Below, in pieces: positions 13,155-24,270 of a stretch of DNA of 64,000 nucleotides (the first letter of the stretch is position 1; every line of letters starts with the position of its first letter). Source of the DNA: Trematomus loennbergii (lineage: Eukaryota > Chordata > Actinopteri > Perciformes > Nototheniidae); the NCBI GenBank assembly GCA_012861695.1, contig JAAOOA010000002.1, forward strand, positions 17,770,303 through 17,834,302, read 5' to 3'. The translations under genes and the position numbers were made by a program. The notes beneath the pieces were generated by a model that saw only the letters and a program-made list of their open reading frames with translations, searched no databases and was not told the DNA's origin.

Positions 13155-13440
13155 TCAGTCATCGACTACAAAAGCTTTGTTCTGTCTCCGTCCAGCATCA
13201 TTTAGAGCTGTCAAACACCGACTGCCCTCAGCTGGCCGACAGTCTCTCTGAGCCTACATGTTGAATCATCTGTCAGACTCTCACAAAACTCCCGCTGATG
13301 GAGACCGACTGAGACTGACAAGCTACAAGTGCTTCCAACTGCAGCTCACAGCACTTTGAAGCTGACAGCAGACAGATTTCAGCTGGAGTGGTTCAGTGTT
13401 GAAGGACAGGCAGAGCCACAGTTGATATCAAAGTTTTCTA
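13155..13440. other. Isolated G+C-richer island
   Basis: A sharply bounded 285-bp island of higher G+C content, with repeated CTGAC/GTCAG and CAGCTG-type words (CCCTCAGCTGGCCGAC, GACCGACTGAGACTGAC), sits between A+T-rich flanks. No frame of interest spans it. It could be a CNE, an old repeat insertion or a degraded exon; I cannot choose. Confidence 0.3.
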
Positions 13441-14279
13441 TTTGAGTTAGAATCGGGACACCTCAGTCTCTCAAGTCTTTACATGAATTAAAATGATCAA
13501 ATAGACAAAGCAGGTTGATGGAAAAGATGGAATGTGTTTATTCCCATTTGTTGTTTATAATATTGTATGGTAGCTCTGCTTTCATATTATTTGTATGTAT
13601 ACACTAGATGGTATGTTTATACATTCTCAAAAACTCAAACATTAATCCAAATGAGAACAAACATGCCCTTTTATTTTCTCCTTACTATATATTAGTCTCT
13701 CATTAATGGTGATTTTGGCCAAGAATGTCCGGATTTGTAGTTTTATTTCAAACAACCTGCAGCAAAATGTTATTTTTAAGTTGTTTTATGATAAATGCTG
13801 TTAGAAATGCTGTGGTTTCATAATAATACAACATGTATTGTAATTAGATCCAGTAAGGGTTAAACTAGTTGTGGAAAAGTCCTGTTTAGCATTTCATTTG
13901 GTATATGCTAACCTGTGCCATATATAGCAAGAAAGTGAATGCACTTTTTTGTCTTTAAGGGCTGGTTTGTGCTTCTTACCTTTCAAGTTTACAAGGTAGT
14001 ATCCCTTTGACTTTATATAGAATTATAAAAGTTTATTCAGAACCCATTCTCTATGTATTCCTACAGATCTTGGCCTTGAAATGTGGCTGCACTAAATAAC
14101 TCAGGGGCGAAAAAATACGTTTTGAAGATATCTTTTACAATTCTTCCGTACCCCCTAGCTTGTAATCTAAAGTTTTTTTTTCTTTTTCTCTCTGTCCACT
14201 GTGTTCTTCAGCTGCAGACCTTTAAGATCTGTTTAAAGTTAACGGAAACATAACTAACACGTTATCTTTTATCAATCAC
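13441..14279. other. AT-rich spacer
   Basis: A+T-rich. The phrase AAGGGCTGGTTTGTGCTTCT near 13958 is faintly like a fish interspersed repeat start but is too short to call. No gene. Confidence 0.45.
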
Positions 14280-14580
14280 ACCTTCAGACTGGGAAAGGTT
14301 GGGGTTGCAAGTGAACCAAAGTTCATGGAGCTATCAGCCGCCTGAATCCATTCTTTCGTGAATTCGCCCGTCAGTACAAAATTGATTGCAGATAAATGCT
14401 GCATCATGTCAAAAATTGAGGCATTTACCAGCAGATAAAAATGAAATTGTCATCTGAGAACAAATGAAATGTTCAGTTTGTCTTTTGTATCCATTTCAGA
14501 GGAAATAATTAAGACAGATGGGCCGATGAATTAGCTGTCCTCCAAGGTCAAACGCTGATTGCCTTATTACTCTATTATTT
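14280..14580. other. Candidate CNE
   Basis: Balanced, repeat-free sequence with GGAAATAATTAAGACAG, GATGAATTAGCTG, TCCAAGGTCAAAC (a monomeric nuclear-receptor-type half-site) and GATTGCCTTATTAC. This mix of TAATTA cores and an AAGGTCA site is typical of developmental enhancers; function not tested. Confidence 0.45.
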
Positions 14581-14633
14581 CACTCTGGTGGAACTATTAC
14601 CACTGACACTTTTTCATGATATTTTCTACATCT

Positions 14634-14652
14634 AGAGAGAGAGAGAGAGAGA
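14634..14652. repeat. (GA)n microsatellite
   Basis: A short perfect AG/GA run, read as CT on the minus strand. Confidence 0.9.
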
Positions 14653-14682
14653 AAGATACAAATTGATTGTTTGGCGGCCAAA

Positions 14683-14726
14683 TCAGTCATAGTCATCTTC
14701 GGCGTATGGATTAATGGCTTTGATGG
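14683..14726 (-). other. Weak candidate terminal coding exon
   Basis: On the minus strand a good polypyrimidine tract and acceptor (CTCTCTGCTTCAACCTGCAACAG) are followed by an open stretch that would encode IKAINPYAEDDYD and then a TGA stop. The acidic end looks protein-like, but no upstream exon, known family or polyadenylation signal supports it, and 44 nt is easily open by chance. The surrounding 121-codon minus frame (14580-14945) runs through the GA microsatellite and is not credible as a gene. Confidence 0.12.
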
Positions 14727-14945
14727 CTGTTGCAGGTTGAAGCAGAGAGACTGGCGGGAGACAAGAGAGATTGGTTTGAACCCCAGGGAGCTGGATGGAT
14801 GTGAGTTGCATGTAAGGTTGCTTGGTTTTGTTCCGAGGGAGGGGCTGGTGAAAGATATGTGTGGTGGAGTTTGGCGTGTCCTCAGGATGCACTTTTGTTC
14901 CTTTGCTATTACAAGTGATTGACTACCATGTTCACGCTTCCCCAA

Positions 14946-15769
14946 AGTGTGTCAACCAGACCCCTGCTCCATACTTAAGATGTCATCTTTAATATCTGGC
15001 TTTTTAACTCCATTGAGTTCGCATTTTTACATTTCCTAGGGAACAAAACCTTTTGAAGTTTTCATGAGAGATTTATGGCGGCAAAACTACTGAATCTGAT
15101 CCTTAAAAGAATAAAGTAAAGCCCTTATGCGTCTCAATCTGCTCATGCATTCAATAAAACAGTTTTAATAAAATGATCAGAGGTTCATTTAACAACCCTG
15201 CAGCTTAATCTTGCAAATTAAGAGGAATTGAAGGCATTCATTTCAGAAAATTTAGACCTGGAGTTCAAATTGAATTATATGTGTGAATGTGGGAAGATTA
15301 AGGCTTATTTCATATTTTATCAGGATTGTAATATTATTTAGGTCAAGACTTTAAATAAGCCCTGTGCAGTTTCTGCCTCTTCCTGCACTGTATATTATTT
15401 GTTATTTTGTTTGTTGGTGTATTTTGCGCAAATAAACTTTAACTTAAAACTTAAAGTTAACATGAGCACATTCTTTCAAAAGATAATCCACAAAAATGAC
15501 CTAAAACTCTACATTGTGTCTAAAAAATACAACATTTTAGACCTACTAAAAGACTGTGATATCTAATGATTTCCTCTTACTGTATGTTGATGCAGAATCT
15601 GAGTTTGCAAAGCAATGAGTATTTTGATCTTCCAGATAAATGTAGTCGGATAAAGGAAAATATTTTCTCTGATAACTATACATTGACTTCACTATTTCTT
15701 GTGGTAACATATTCTAAACTTTCTCCTTGTGACGAAATGATAGTTTATCTCCAGAAATAAACTCAGAAT
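14946..15769. other. AT-rich spacer with possible retroelement tail
   Basis: A+T-rich. At about 15385-15452, TGTTATTTTGTTTGTTGG runs into GCAAATAAACTTTAACTTAAAACTTAAAG, reminiscent of a LINE 3' end with a short repeated tail; this is a weak resemblance. No gene. Confidence 0.3.
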
Positions 15770-16200
15770 CTGGTGAAATTATTCATCTCCACCTTGTAAT
15801 TTCAAATATTTGTTGCAAGCACTTGATTGGGGTCATTGCCTCGATACTGTATCAGGGGAACAAGGAGTCCCGTAATGATTTATTACCAGCCCAGCTGCAC
15901 ATATTATTATGAAATGAGTTTATTAGTTTTAAAGCTAGCAGTAATGTGCTTTTGCTTTAGGGGAGCAGGCATGGGTGACGAGAGCCTGCATTAACCACTT
16001 GACGTGAAGGCTCCATTGTACTACATGTATCCCTAATTTGGTTCAGTACCGTGACATCATGCACATTGCAAAACAACTCAGCTGTGCTACATGGTTGTGT
16101 GAGTTGCAATAGGGAATGAATCTTGCATTGTTTCCTGTCATGTCGAGTGTTTTCACATAATTCCCTTTCTTTATCTACAGGCATTTAGAGTTTTACAATG
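15770..16200. other. Candidate CNE
   Basis: Balanced composition with CATATTATTATGAAATGAG, GTTTATTAGTTTTAAAGCTAG and several CATGCA/TGCAT words. The minus frame 15957-16184 lacks a domain. Texture-based call only. Confidence 0.35.
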
Positions 16201-16714
16201 TTTGCACAGGTCTATTAAAATAAATAAAAGTTTTTCAATAGAAAAGTGCAGCATGTGGCTCCTCACTTCTTGTTTCATAGTCACAGGAGAATAATAACTA
16301 AACAAGAATGTTGTTACTCTGTAATGGGAGGGAGACTAAATGGTTTCTCTCACCATTATCAACCCCATTTCTTTTCTCCCATTTCTTCTGATGATCAATT
16401 AGATCTTAATGGATAGCCTGCTGTGCTGTGAGATGATGACCAACATGTTTTTGTATTGAACTAAGTAAATGACGAAAGCCATACACAGCAGCCAGCAGCA
16501 CAGAACTGAACATCCATTCAAATCTGTCTCTATATGTTTCAGTCATTGATTATATCGTTTTAAATGTTCTTGTTATTGGATTTGTTTGTTATTTCGGGAT
16601 CATTTATTTCCACTTCTGGTGTTTAAAATGAATGTTAACTTCTTGAGCCTTAATGAAAGTTTTATGTACCATTAAATCCTTTATGGCTCTTAGTGTCGCT
16701 GTCTGCTGAGACTT
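16201..16714. other. Mixed spacer
   Basis: Unique mixed-composition sequence with GATCAATTAGATCTTAATGG near 16393; no gene and no recognised repeat. Confidence 0.35.
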
Positions 16715-17335
16715 GTCTTGGAAGTCAACCTGAAATTTGGACACTATAATAATGAATAACTATAATTTCTAATGGGGTAGACAGTTTTTGAATATATTTG
16801 TGCAGGGCTGCTCTTTGGAGTTGTTTTTGGTATATTTAGGGCTAGTGTTTGGCTAGCAGGCGCACTATTACCTGCTTCCCTAATCCTGTACAGTCTGCAT
16901 ATTTTGAAACTGCTTTTGTACTGTTAGGGGTTTAAGACTTCCGCTACTTTATAATGTTTTACATTTTGGAGGGAACATCTTCCTTGAAAATGTTCTACTT
17001 GATTTAAAAAGGACAACTAGCAAGCTAGGCTAACTAGCTATTTGAGCAATGAGACCCTTCATTGTGAGGAGGGGTTCATTTTGCAATAAAAACCAGCTCC
17101 GTCCTTTATCGCACGTACACGGCTAATTACTTACGAAATGTTACACAAAATAATGATTTCAATGTTTTTATTTCTTCCGATAAAATAAATAGTCTGCTGG
17201 ATGTTCGGCCATTCGTAACAACAGACTGCTCTAAAGAGATTACAGAATGTAGAACCTTGTAATTGATCAATCAGAATTGGGTGTCCAACAAAGCTGTAAA
17301 ATAAGACGTTGGATATTTTTCAGAATATAACCTTT
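16715..17335. mobile_element. MITE-like / non-autonomous DNA element (degenerate)
   Basis: About 620 bp with a recognisable series: GAAATTTGGACACTATAAT, an AACTAGCAAGCTAGGCTAACTAGCT patch, TGAGGAGGGG, and near the end GATCAATCAGAATTGG followed by TCCAACAAAGCTGTAAAATAAG. The last pair echoes a phrase I recall from a common fish interspersed repeat. The low-variety TAGC words and lack of frames fit a non-autonomous element. Ends and class are uncertain. Confidence 0.45.
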
Positions 17336-18330
17336 AAGAAGGTGTGAATAAATTGAGTATACTATATTAAGCATCCTTATTGCACAATTTGCCTCTTTAG
17401 AACAAAATGGACTGGACATCCGTCTTCATAATAGAGTACAATAAAATTACATGGTGTTTCAGTCCTATTCTCATTTCAACACAAATGGAAAGTCCCTGTT
17501 TGAAATGACAGCACCATTAGTAGGATAAATATTCTGAGTCAAAGCAGCTAATACCACCAATATTCACCTGATAACCCGGCACACATTAAGAGTCCTGCTC
17601 CTCTCATAATGCTAAGTCTTCGCCCACTGCTTCTCACACAAAAGCCTGATCAACATCCAAGGCTGCCGCTTGTCAGCTGAGGAATATATAAAGATAAATA
17701 TATTATGTTAAATTCCACTTAATGGCACATTTTTAATTCTCTGAACATGGTCATTTTCTGGCTAGTGAATCAAGTGTAAGGAGCTAATTATGTGAGGATC
17801 TGAGCAAAAATAACTCCTCATTTTCAGGGATAATGGAAGAGAAATGTTGTAGATTAATGGCACTATTTATCTTTTTTAAATTTCTATCTCTCTCTACTGA
17901 TGGCTGTGCTCCCCAAGGAAAATATTCATAAAATGAAATTGAAGTCGTAACTTAATAGGTTATTAAAAATGTTGAGTGCATATCACTTCTCTTTTCGCAG
18001 CGCTGTAAATTTAAATTGAAGTTTGTGGCATTCAGAGTCACCGGTGCAGTTTTTTTTTCTTTGCTCTTTTTTTATGATGGCACAATAGAGGAGGAACATG
18101 CATCTTTGTCAGGACGTATTTGCTATTCTAATTTTATGGCAGGCCAGATTATCAAAAAGGAATGTCACAGTGCTGCTTGCTGACAACACCTCAGCCTTCA
18201 GCCATGTGTTTCCATCAGGGGCCCTGGGCCGTCCAGGGGTTTGTTCCCTCTATTATTTTCCATTTCAGTCTTTTATCTTGATTTAAAGTGAGGCTTGCTG
18301 AATATTCTCCCCCCTGCCATTCGATTTCCC
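17336..18330. other. Candidate CNE cluster
   Basis: Three balanced sub-blocks (about 17460-17690, 17700-17960, 18050-18330) contain GCAGCTAATACCACC, GGAGCTAATTATGTG and GATTAATGGCAC cores. No frame with a domain. The spacing and texture fit a run of enhancers; conservation unmeasured. Confidence 0.4.
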
Positions 18331-18640
18331 TTTTAGGAAGTGAGAAATGCTACCCTGTGTAAGGTATCACAGGAGGGACTGGTGCTCTCGGGGGAGGTGA
18401 TGTAGATCGGTTCAAGGTGGAATAACTATCTTTAGCCATGCGGCGTGTTTAGAAATGCCGAGAGGAAGGAGAGAGTACCTGGAAGGAACCTGCAGCAGTG
18501 TCTCTCTCAAGGTCGTAGGGCAAACCTTTTCCTCTAAGCCAACTTTATGATAGGCTAGTGTTTTTACTGAATGCCCCCTGGTTAATATGAGGCAGGGCAA
18601 AGTCCAATAAATGTGTCTCATTTATTGGTCAACAACAATG
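18331..18640. other. Balanced unique sequence
   Basis: Moderately G+C-rich sequence with a 69-codon minus frame (18412-18621) that shows no domain. It may continue the preceding CNE cluster. Confidence 0.3.
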
Positions 18641-19369
18641 AAACTGCTTTTATTTGTTTTTTAGAGGCAAAGTTTTATTTCATTTTCACAACTTTGTTAT
18701 AAATCAAATATTCTCTGAGTGAAGAACACTGGATGAGCTCTTGTGTTTGCTTGACATAATGCTTGCAACTGTATGTAGTACACATACATCATAATATCTA
18801 CCACCCTGTTAAATATACGTATATCTATTTTCACATTTCATGTTGACGTGAACATGATCACACAAAGAATAATTATACATGTATTAAATCTTAAATATGT
18901 TTTATGGGCTGAGGTTATCAAAAAGCAGGTCAAAATATGTTTATAACCAATTATCTCGATAGTAGAACAAGTCCTGACGCATCAAGGTAATAAAACAATA
19001 TAATATATGTTCTGTTGATGTTGCTTTCAACATTTTAGATGGGAAAGGCCAAAGAGGTTTACAATCCCCAAATATAATATTTTTAGGATAATATACATTT
19101 TCACATATATTTTTGACAAACATCTTCAAATAATTTTCATCATAAATAATTTTGTCTTATTATTCAATACATTTTATATCCGAAATATGCAATACCAACT
19201 AGAATAAATGAACGCAACCAGCCTAGTATTACCTCTTGAATGAAAACTGTTTATCTGCCACAATCAAATACAATTCCAATACAAATGGCCTGGTTTGCCC
19301 AAATGGAATCCCTGCTTTCTTATACTGCTCCAGCCTGGGAGGAAGTCTCTTAATTGTGTATCTGCAGTC
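18641..19369. other. AT-rich spacer
   Basis: Very A+T-rich with ATATAC-type words; no gene or recognisable repeat. Confidence 0.5.
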
Positions 19370-19960
19370 ATTTAGGAAACACTAATAGCTTAAGTAAAGT
19401 TAGAACGCCAGCACAGGACAAGAACTGGGGCTTATTATATCGTTTGGCTGCTTCAAGACAAACTGGAGCGTAGGGATGCTCCAAAACACTCAGCCCGCAC
19501 AAAAAGCCGAGCAGGAGCGCCTGTCAGTCAATCATCCTCTCCATGAGAGCCATATTACTTACAGTCTGAGAAATTGTGATATGGAGGTCTCCAGTTGGTT
19601 TGAAATTAATAACATTTTGTTCCCCCGTTTCAAAAACTGACACAGTGCAAATGTATCATTTCTTGGGCAAGGGGCTCTGTAGCATCCCCTCAAGGATCCT
19701 TTCTTTTTTCCTTTTTTCAATTTCTATTTAGAAATTCTGTGAGCTCAAAAACCTTAAAGTATAACATATAGGAATGTTCATACAATCCTGACCTGTTTAT
19801 GCGGTATAAAGTTGATAGGCTGTCAAGCCCCCAGCGGAAAGGCCAGAATGAAGCGAGCTATCCTTTAAATTGCCGGGGTGATATTTGCAGATAATAAAAG
19901 AAATAAATCAGACAATGGGGCTGAATATTTCATTTGTTATCCATATTCCTTATGGGCAAA
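19370..19960. other. Candidate CNE
   Basis: Balanced block with CACTAATAGCTTAAG, AAATTAATAACATTTTG and CAGTCAATCATCC, free of simple repeats and frames. Texture resembles deeply conserved vertebrate enhancers. Confidence 0.4.
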
Positions 19961-20569
19961 AAATGATACAGAAATGTAAAAACAGCAATTCCACTTTACC
20001 CCCTCTGGAATTGTAACACTTGAGATGCTGTTTTCATGTCTGAAGACAAAGTGCATGCTTTACCTCCACCTGCAACAGATAAATCTAAAAGGCATCCAGA
20101 ATTACTGGTTGTAATGTTGGGTAGTCTTAACCCAGTCTGCACTTTCACTATTTTTATTTCTGTCAATCTCTCAAAGTAATGAATACTCTGTGGTAATAGC
20201 CTGGGGACTGCTTTCTATTTATAGATGTATTGAATGTAGTACAGGGCCAAAAAGGGGTAAGACGACATAATGACTATGATATGACATTTTACCTTGTGAT
20301 TTCTTTTGAATAATGTGGGTTTATTGCTACTAAAGTGTCTATATTGAACGCATGTACACTCATCCATTAACAAAAAAACATGTTCTGCTCTTTTGACAGT
20401 TTAAAAAAAACCAACGTATTTTACAGCCACAAAAGTTGTTAGTAAAAGAACTGTAAAGTAAAAGAACTAAATAAAGTAATTTTCTCACTTAAGCATAAAC
20501 ATCTGTTTGTTAAACTTGCCTCTCCACTGTTAACCTAATCTAATTCAACCCCATTATCACATTAATAAG
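19961..20569. other. Mixed AT-rich spacer
   Basis: Unique A+T-rich sequence. A fragment with GTTAGTAAAAGAACTGTAAAGTAAAAGAAC near 20440 (a short direct repeat) is weakly like repeat family A. No gene. Confidence 0.35.
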
Positions 20570-21990
20570 ATGTTTTTCACCCTGTGAGTCCCACACTGAG
20601 AAACTCGGGGCCCTGCTGCTGTGTGATGAGTCTTTAGCTACACGAGGCCCAGAGCACATCGCTCATCACCAAAGCTGCTGTACATTATGTTTCCAAGATG
20701 ACACCTCAGACCTCCCACAACCCCTGGGTGAGATTTCCTCCCCTCTGCAGTGGCACTTTAATCTTTATTTCGTCATGTCCGTCCTCCCCGACCTCTAATA
20801 TACTGTCTCATTTCTTCTTTGCCCATTTTCTGCTAATTCACCGCCATCTGCCTTAGCATCTGTTTGAAGGGAGAAACAGGGGGGAAAAATCTCGAGGAAA
20901 AAGTCTCTTCTTCTTTCTTCCTCTTCGAACTTTCTCTCTCGCTCATTGTGTCTCCCGCCGTCTTTGTCAGAGCCGAACCCTCCGCCCCTTTTTGTCTTCC
21001 TTTTTCGCATAAGCCTCCTCAAACCCTTTTTAAGTCTAATGCTACATGTAAACCATGGACCTGCTTCCTCTCTTGTTCATGGAGGCCCCCCAAAGACGAC
21101 GAAAAAAGGAGGGAGGGAGTGTAAGGGTGGGGTCATATCCTTTCCATGTCCAACCGCTTAGTCAATAACCACTGTCAACAGGAGTGCACAAAAGATCAGA
21201 AAAGTGCAATTGTAATTTTCGGACAATGGCAGGGAGCTCTCATAAGGCCGGGCTGAAAAAGGGACACCACCTCCCCTGTGCCTCTCCGCCTCCCCCTTCC
21301 CCTCTCTGGCTTCCTCCCTGCTCTTTGAGCGTGGCTGACAATAGGGAAGCCTGCTGCATTGCCGGGGAGAGCCACGGGATCACCTCAGTCAGCCTGCGGA
21401 TTACAGACATTCTTTGGCAGGGCCAGTGTTGCTGCGGAGAGCCCGGGTCCTCGTGGGCCCTCAGAGGCTGCAGCAGTGCCCCGGGCCCCCCTCTGCCTCA
21501 CCACCTCCCTTCCTTTTTGTATTGTGTTCACATGTTTGACAGACACAGAGCCTATAATAATCTCTTTCCCGCAGGGACCTGCACCATTTGTTTGGCAGAC
21601 CCTACAAACAGTTCCAATCCCTTTTCTCCCTGCCTTGTCTTCACTGCTGTAGCCCATCGCCGTCATCTAATTAATGCAGCCTCCCTTTTCATCTCCACTT
21701 CCTGTTCATTGTTTGATCCTCTCCCCCTCCTCTTTTAAGTCCCAGATTTAAAAGTCACTGCCTCGGCTGGTTATCATACCATATTTAAGTGGCTAGGGGA
21801 TTAAAAAGGTGTCTTTTTCTGTGGATTATGACTTTCTTACATATTCATTGTTTTACCATTACTTCCTTTAATATCCTCAGAAATGCAGTTAAAGAGGTCA
21901 GGATTCATTTTAGACAGAGTAAAAAGGATTAACCAGTTCATGCTTGCCTTTCATTTGAAGCAGCTTCGTGTGATTTAATTCACAGCTAAT
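20570..21990. other. Long, dense candidate CNE core
   Basis: This is the most striking non-coding block: about 1.4 kb of non-repetitive sequence much richer in G+C than its flanks. It contains GCTTAGTCAATAACCACTG, GTGCAATTGTAATTTTCGG, CATCTAATTAATGCAGC and TTTAAGTGGCTAGGGGATTA, and a pyrimidine-rich middle. It holds the longest non-repeat frame in the window, 184 codons plus at 21184-21738, and several competing frames on both strands. The 184-codon frame has no domain and no coding texture. High G+C lowers stop frequency, so I read it as regulatory DNA rather than a gene. Confidence 0.5.
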
Positions 21991-22639
21991 TGTGTACTTT
22001 CACATTGTTCATGAAATTAGCATTTTAATTAGGATATCCCAAGAGACATATTTATATTCTGGAACTATATGCCTGAAACAGAGTAGATAGCTGTTACATA
22101 ATGATAAATTCAGTGATTACCAAGACAGCAGGCCAATAGAAAAGTGGTATTAAAAGGAAAGTGTTCATAATAAGGGCAGGGTCAAAAATGGATTTGATTA
22201 CATGCCATAAGTCCAAATTCCTACTGCCAATTAAAATGTTACTATCAGCCTACATTTTTTTCTTTATGATGTTATTTTTGTCATACTGGTTATTACTTTT
22301 ACCTTTTCTTAACGTATTTTAACGAATTCCTTCGTTTTCCGTTTGGAGGGTTTCATGGCCTAAGAAACAGTCACATTAAAGAATACTAAACGAGATACAT
22401 CTAAATTAGACTTTAAACGTCATTAAACTACACATATGTCATTTGTGAGTAATTGCGCAATGTAACCTCTTGCGTGGATCATTAAAAACCCACATTTCTA
22501 AAACCTATAAGAGGATTTGTTTCCTGACCTCAAGGCTAAAGTTCATTGCAAAAAGGGTAAAAGTAACACAATCAGATTATCTAAAAAAGATATCAACTCA
22601 ATGTCCTCTTGCTTGTCTTTTCAAACTGAGAAGTGGATT
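21991..22639. other. AT-rich spacer with residual CNE texture
   Basis: The first part (to about 22250) has homeodomain-like words (GAAATTAGCATTTTAATTAGG, GCCAATTAAAATG). The rest is A+T-rich. No gene. Confidence 0.35.
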
Positions 22640-22757
22640 TCATTTAATTTAATATAACTATACTTATTTTTATTTTATTTCATTTAATTTAATTTCATTT
22701 CATTTCATTCATTTCATTTTCATTTTATTTATTTTATTTTATTTTATTTTATTTTAG
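22640..22757. repeat. (ATTTT/ATTTC)n pentanucleotide tract
   Basis: Interleaved TTTAA, TTTCA and TTTTA units run to a near-perfect (ATTTT)n end at about 22725-22755. This is simple-sequence DNA. Confidence 0.9.
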
Positions 22758-23620
22758 TCAAATGGTTCCAGACAACTTGATACTGGTCAGAATACATAAT
22801 ACACAGAAAGTAAACCACTTTTATATTGGCTTCTTTAAATCCTTAATGAGAGTACTATTTGTGTTTTTTTTATACTGTACTCTCCAAAAGTATAGCATGA
22901 GTTTAAGGATGGCTGCTACATTCAATGATACAGACACACAAGCATCTCCATATGGAGTGATATACAGTGTACACAGCTTTAGCACCCTACAGTATTTACG
23001 ACCTCTCCCTCTGAGAAAGAGAGATTTGAGGAGCTATAATTGGTTCTCCTCTCATACATTCTCCCCAGTGTGCTCCCTGCTCTCTCCACAGGGAGCACTT
23101 TGATGATAACTTGCTGCATTACACGCTAACTTTTCGACAATGGCTACACGCTCTATCTTTATTGCACTGACTCCTAATGGCTATCTGGAAGTGCTGCCTC
23201 TGGCAATCTGGTCGCAAATAAATAGAAGCTGACACAGTAATTTACTCAAATCTTCTCTACAGTTTTGCCCCATTCTCCCTCCAGAGATTACCCCTGTAAC
23301 AACAATTATTTCAAATGTCATTGATTCCTGCCTGCGGGGCACAGACAAAATGAACATCAAAGCTTTTCACTTGGTCAAAATTAAAATATTTATGGTTTCA
23401 GAGAGAGGAATAGAAAAGGGTCTCATGAGGTTGACAACAAATGTAAGCATTGCTTGGTTGTGTTTGTGTTCTGGATCAGACATAAAATCAGCTGTTTTCT
23501 TCACCAAATGACTATTAACCTTTATCTAATAGGGGCAATGGCTCTCATTTAGAGAGAAGACCCAGCGGAGGACATATAATTTCCTTTCAGTGGAGTCTTG
23601 TCAGCTCTGTGCACTAAACA
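22758..23620. other. Unique sequence with candidate CNE
   Basis: From about 22950 the composition becomes balanced and repeat-free, with blocks around 23080-23220 and 23270-23360. The 113-codon plus frame (22762-23103) lacks a domain. Regulatory role inferred weakly. Confidence 0.3.
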
Positions 23621-24240
23621 AGATGAACACATGGCCATAGAGCTGCCGTAGTTGAACACCCCTACCCCTGCAAAAGACATGGAATATTTCCACCTGAGAC
23701 CTTTTAAAATATCTCAATCATCCTGAAAACATGAGATCAAAACAATAACAAGATATGTTCATTATTGTTTATATGTTATGTTACCATGCTTGTGTTGCTG
23801 TTTGTGTGTGTTTTTGTAGCTAGGGGGGTCAGGAAAAGGTTTGTGGCTCATTTCCTTGTTTCATGTTGTTGTGCAAGGCACAGCTCAGTGGAGGGGATCT
23901 TTACACGTCACAGTGTCATGCCAGGGTCCCTGTCTGGTTCTACATGACCTCCTTCACCCTCTGCTCTCCTCTCCACGGACTCTGCTTGGTCAGACACATC
24001 AGATAATGTAATAAAGATATTTCTGCTCCAATAAGAAATAAAGAAGGTGTCCTTGTGTGACCAACTGGTATTGAACTGTGCTCTCTATGAACCTGAGCCG
24101 GCCTGCTGAGCGTAAAGGCGTATATATGGTTGTGGTTCAAGTACAACACAGATAGTGAGGGGAGTAAAAACTCCTCAGAGACTGTTTCATTAGGAACGCA
24201 AAAAATTACCATTTCAATTATAGTTATGTTGAGAATGTTT
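23621..24240. other. Spacer, no gene
   Basis: Mixed sequence with a TGTTTGTGTGTG stretch near 23800. The 137-codon minus frame over 23940-24353 has no domain and runs into A+T-rich repeats. Confidence 0.4.
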
Positions 24241-24246
24241 TTAATT

Positions 24247-24270
24247 GAATCACAATATGAATCACAATAT
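24247..24270. repeat. 12-bp perfect tandem duplication
   Basis: GAATCACAATAT occurs twice head-to-tail, followed by TGAATTGAA. Directly visible; probably part of an old, unrecognised repeat. Confidence 0.9.
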
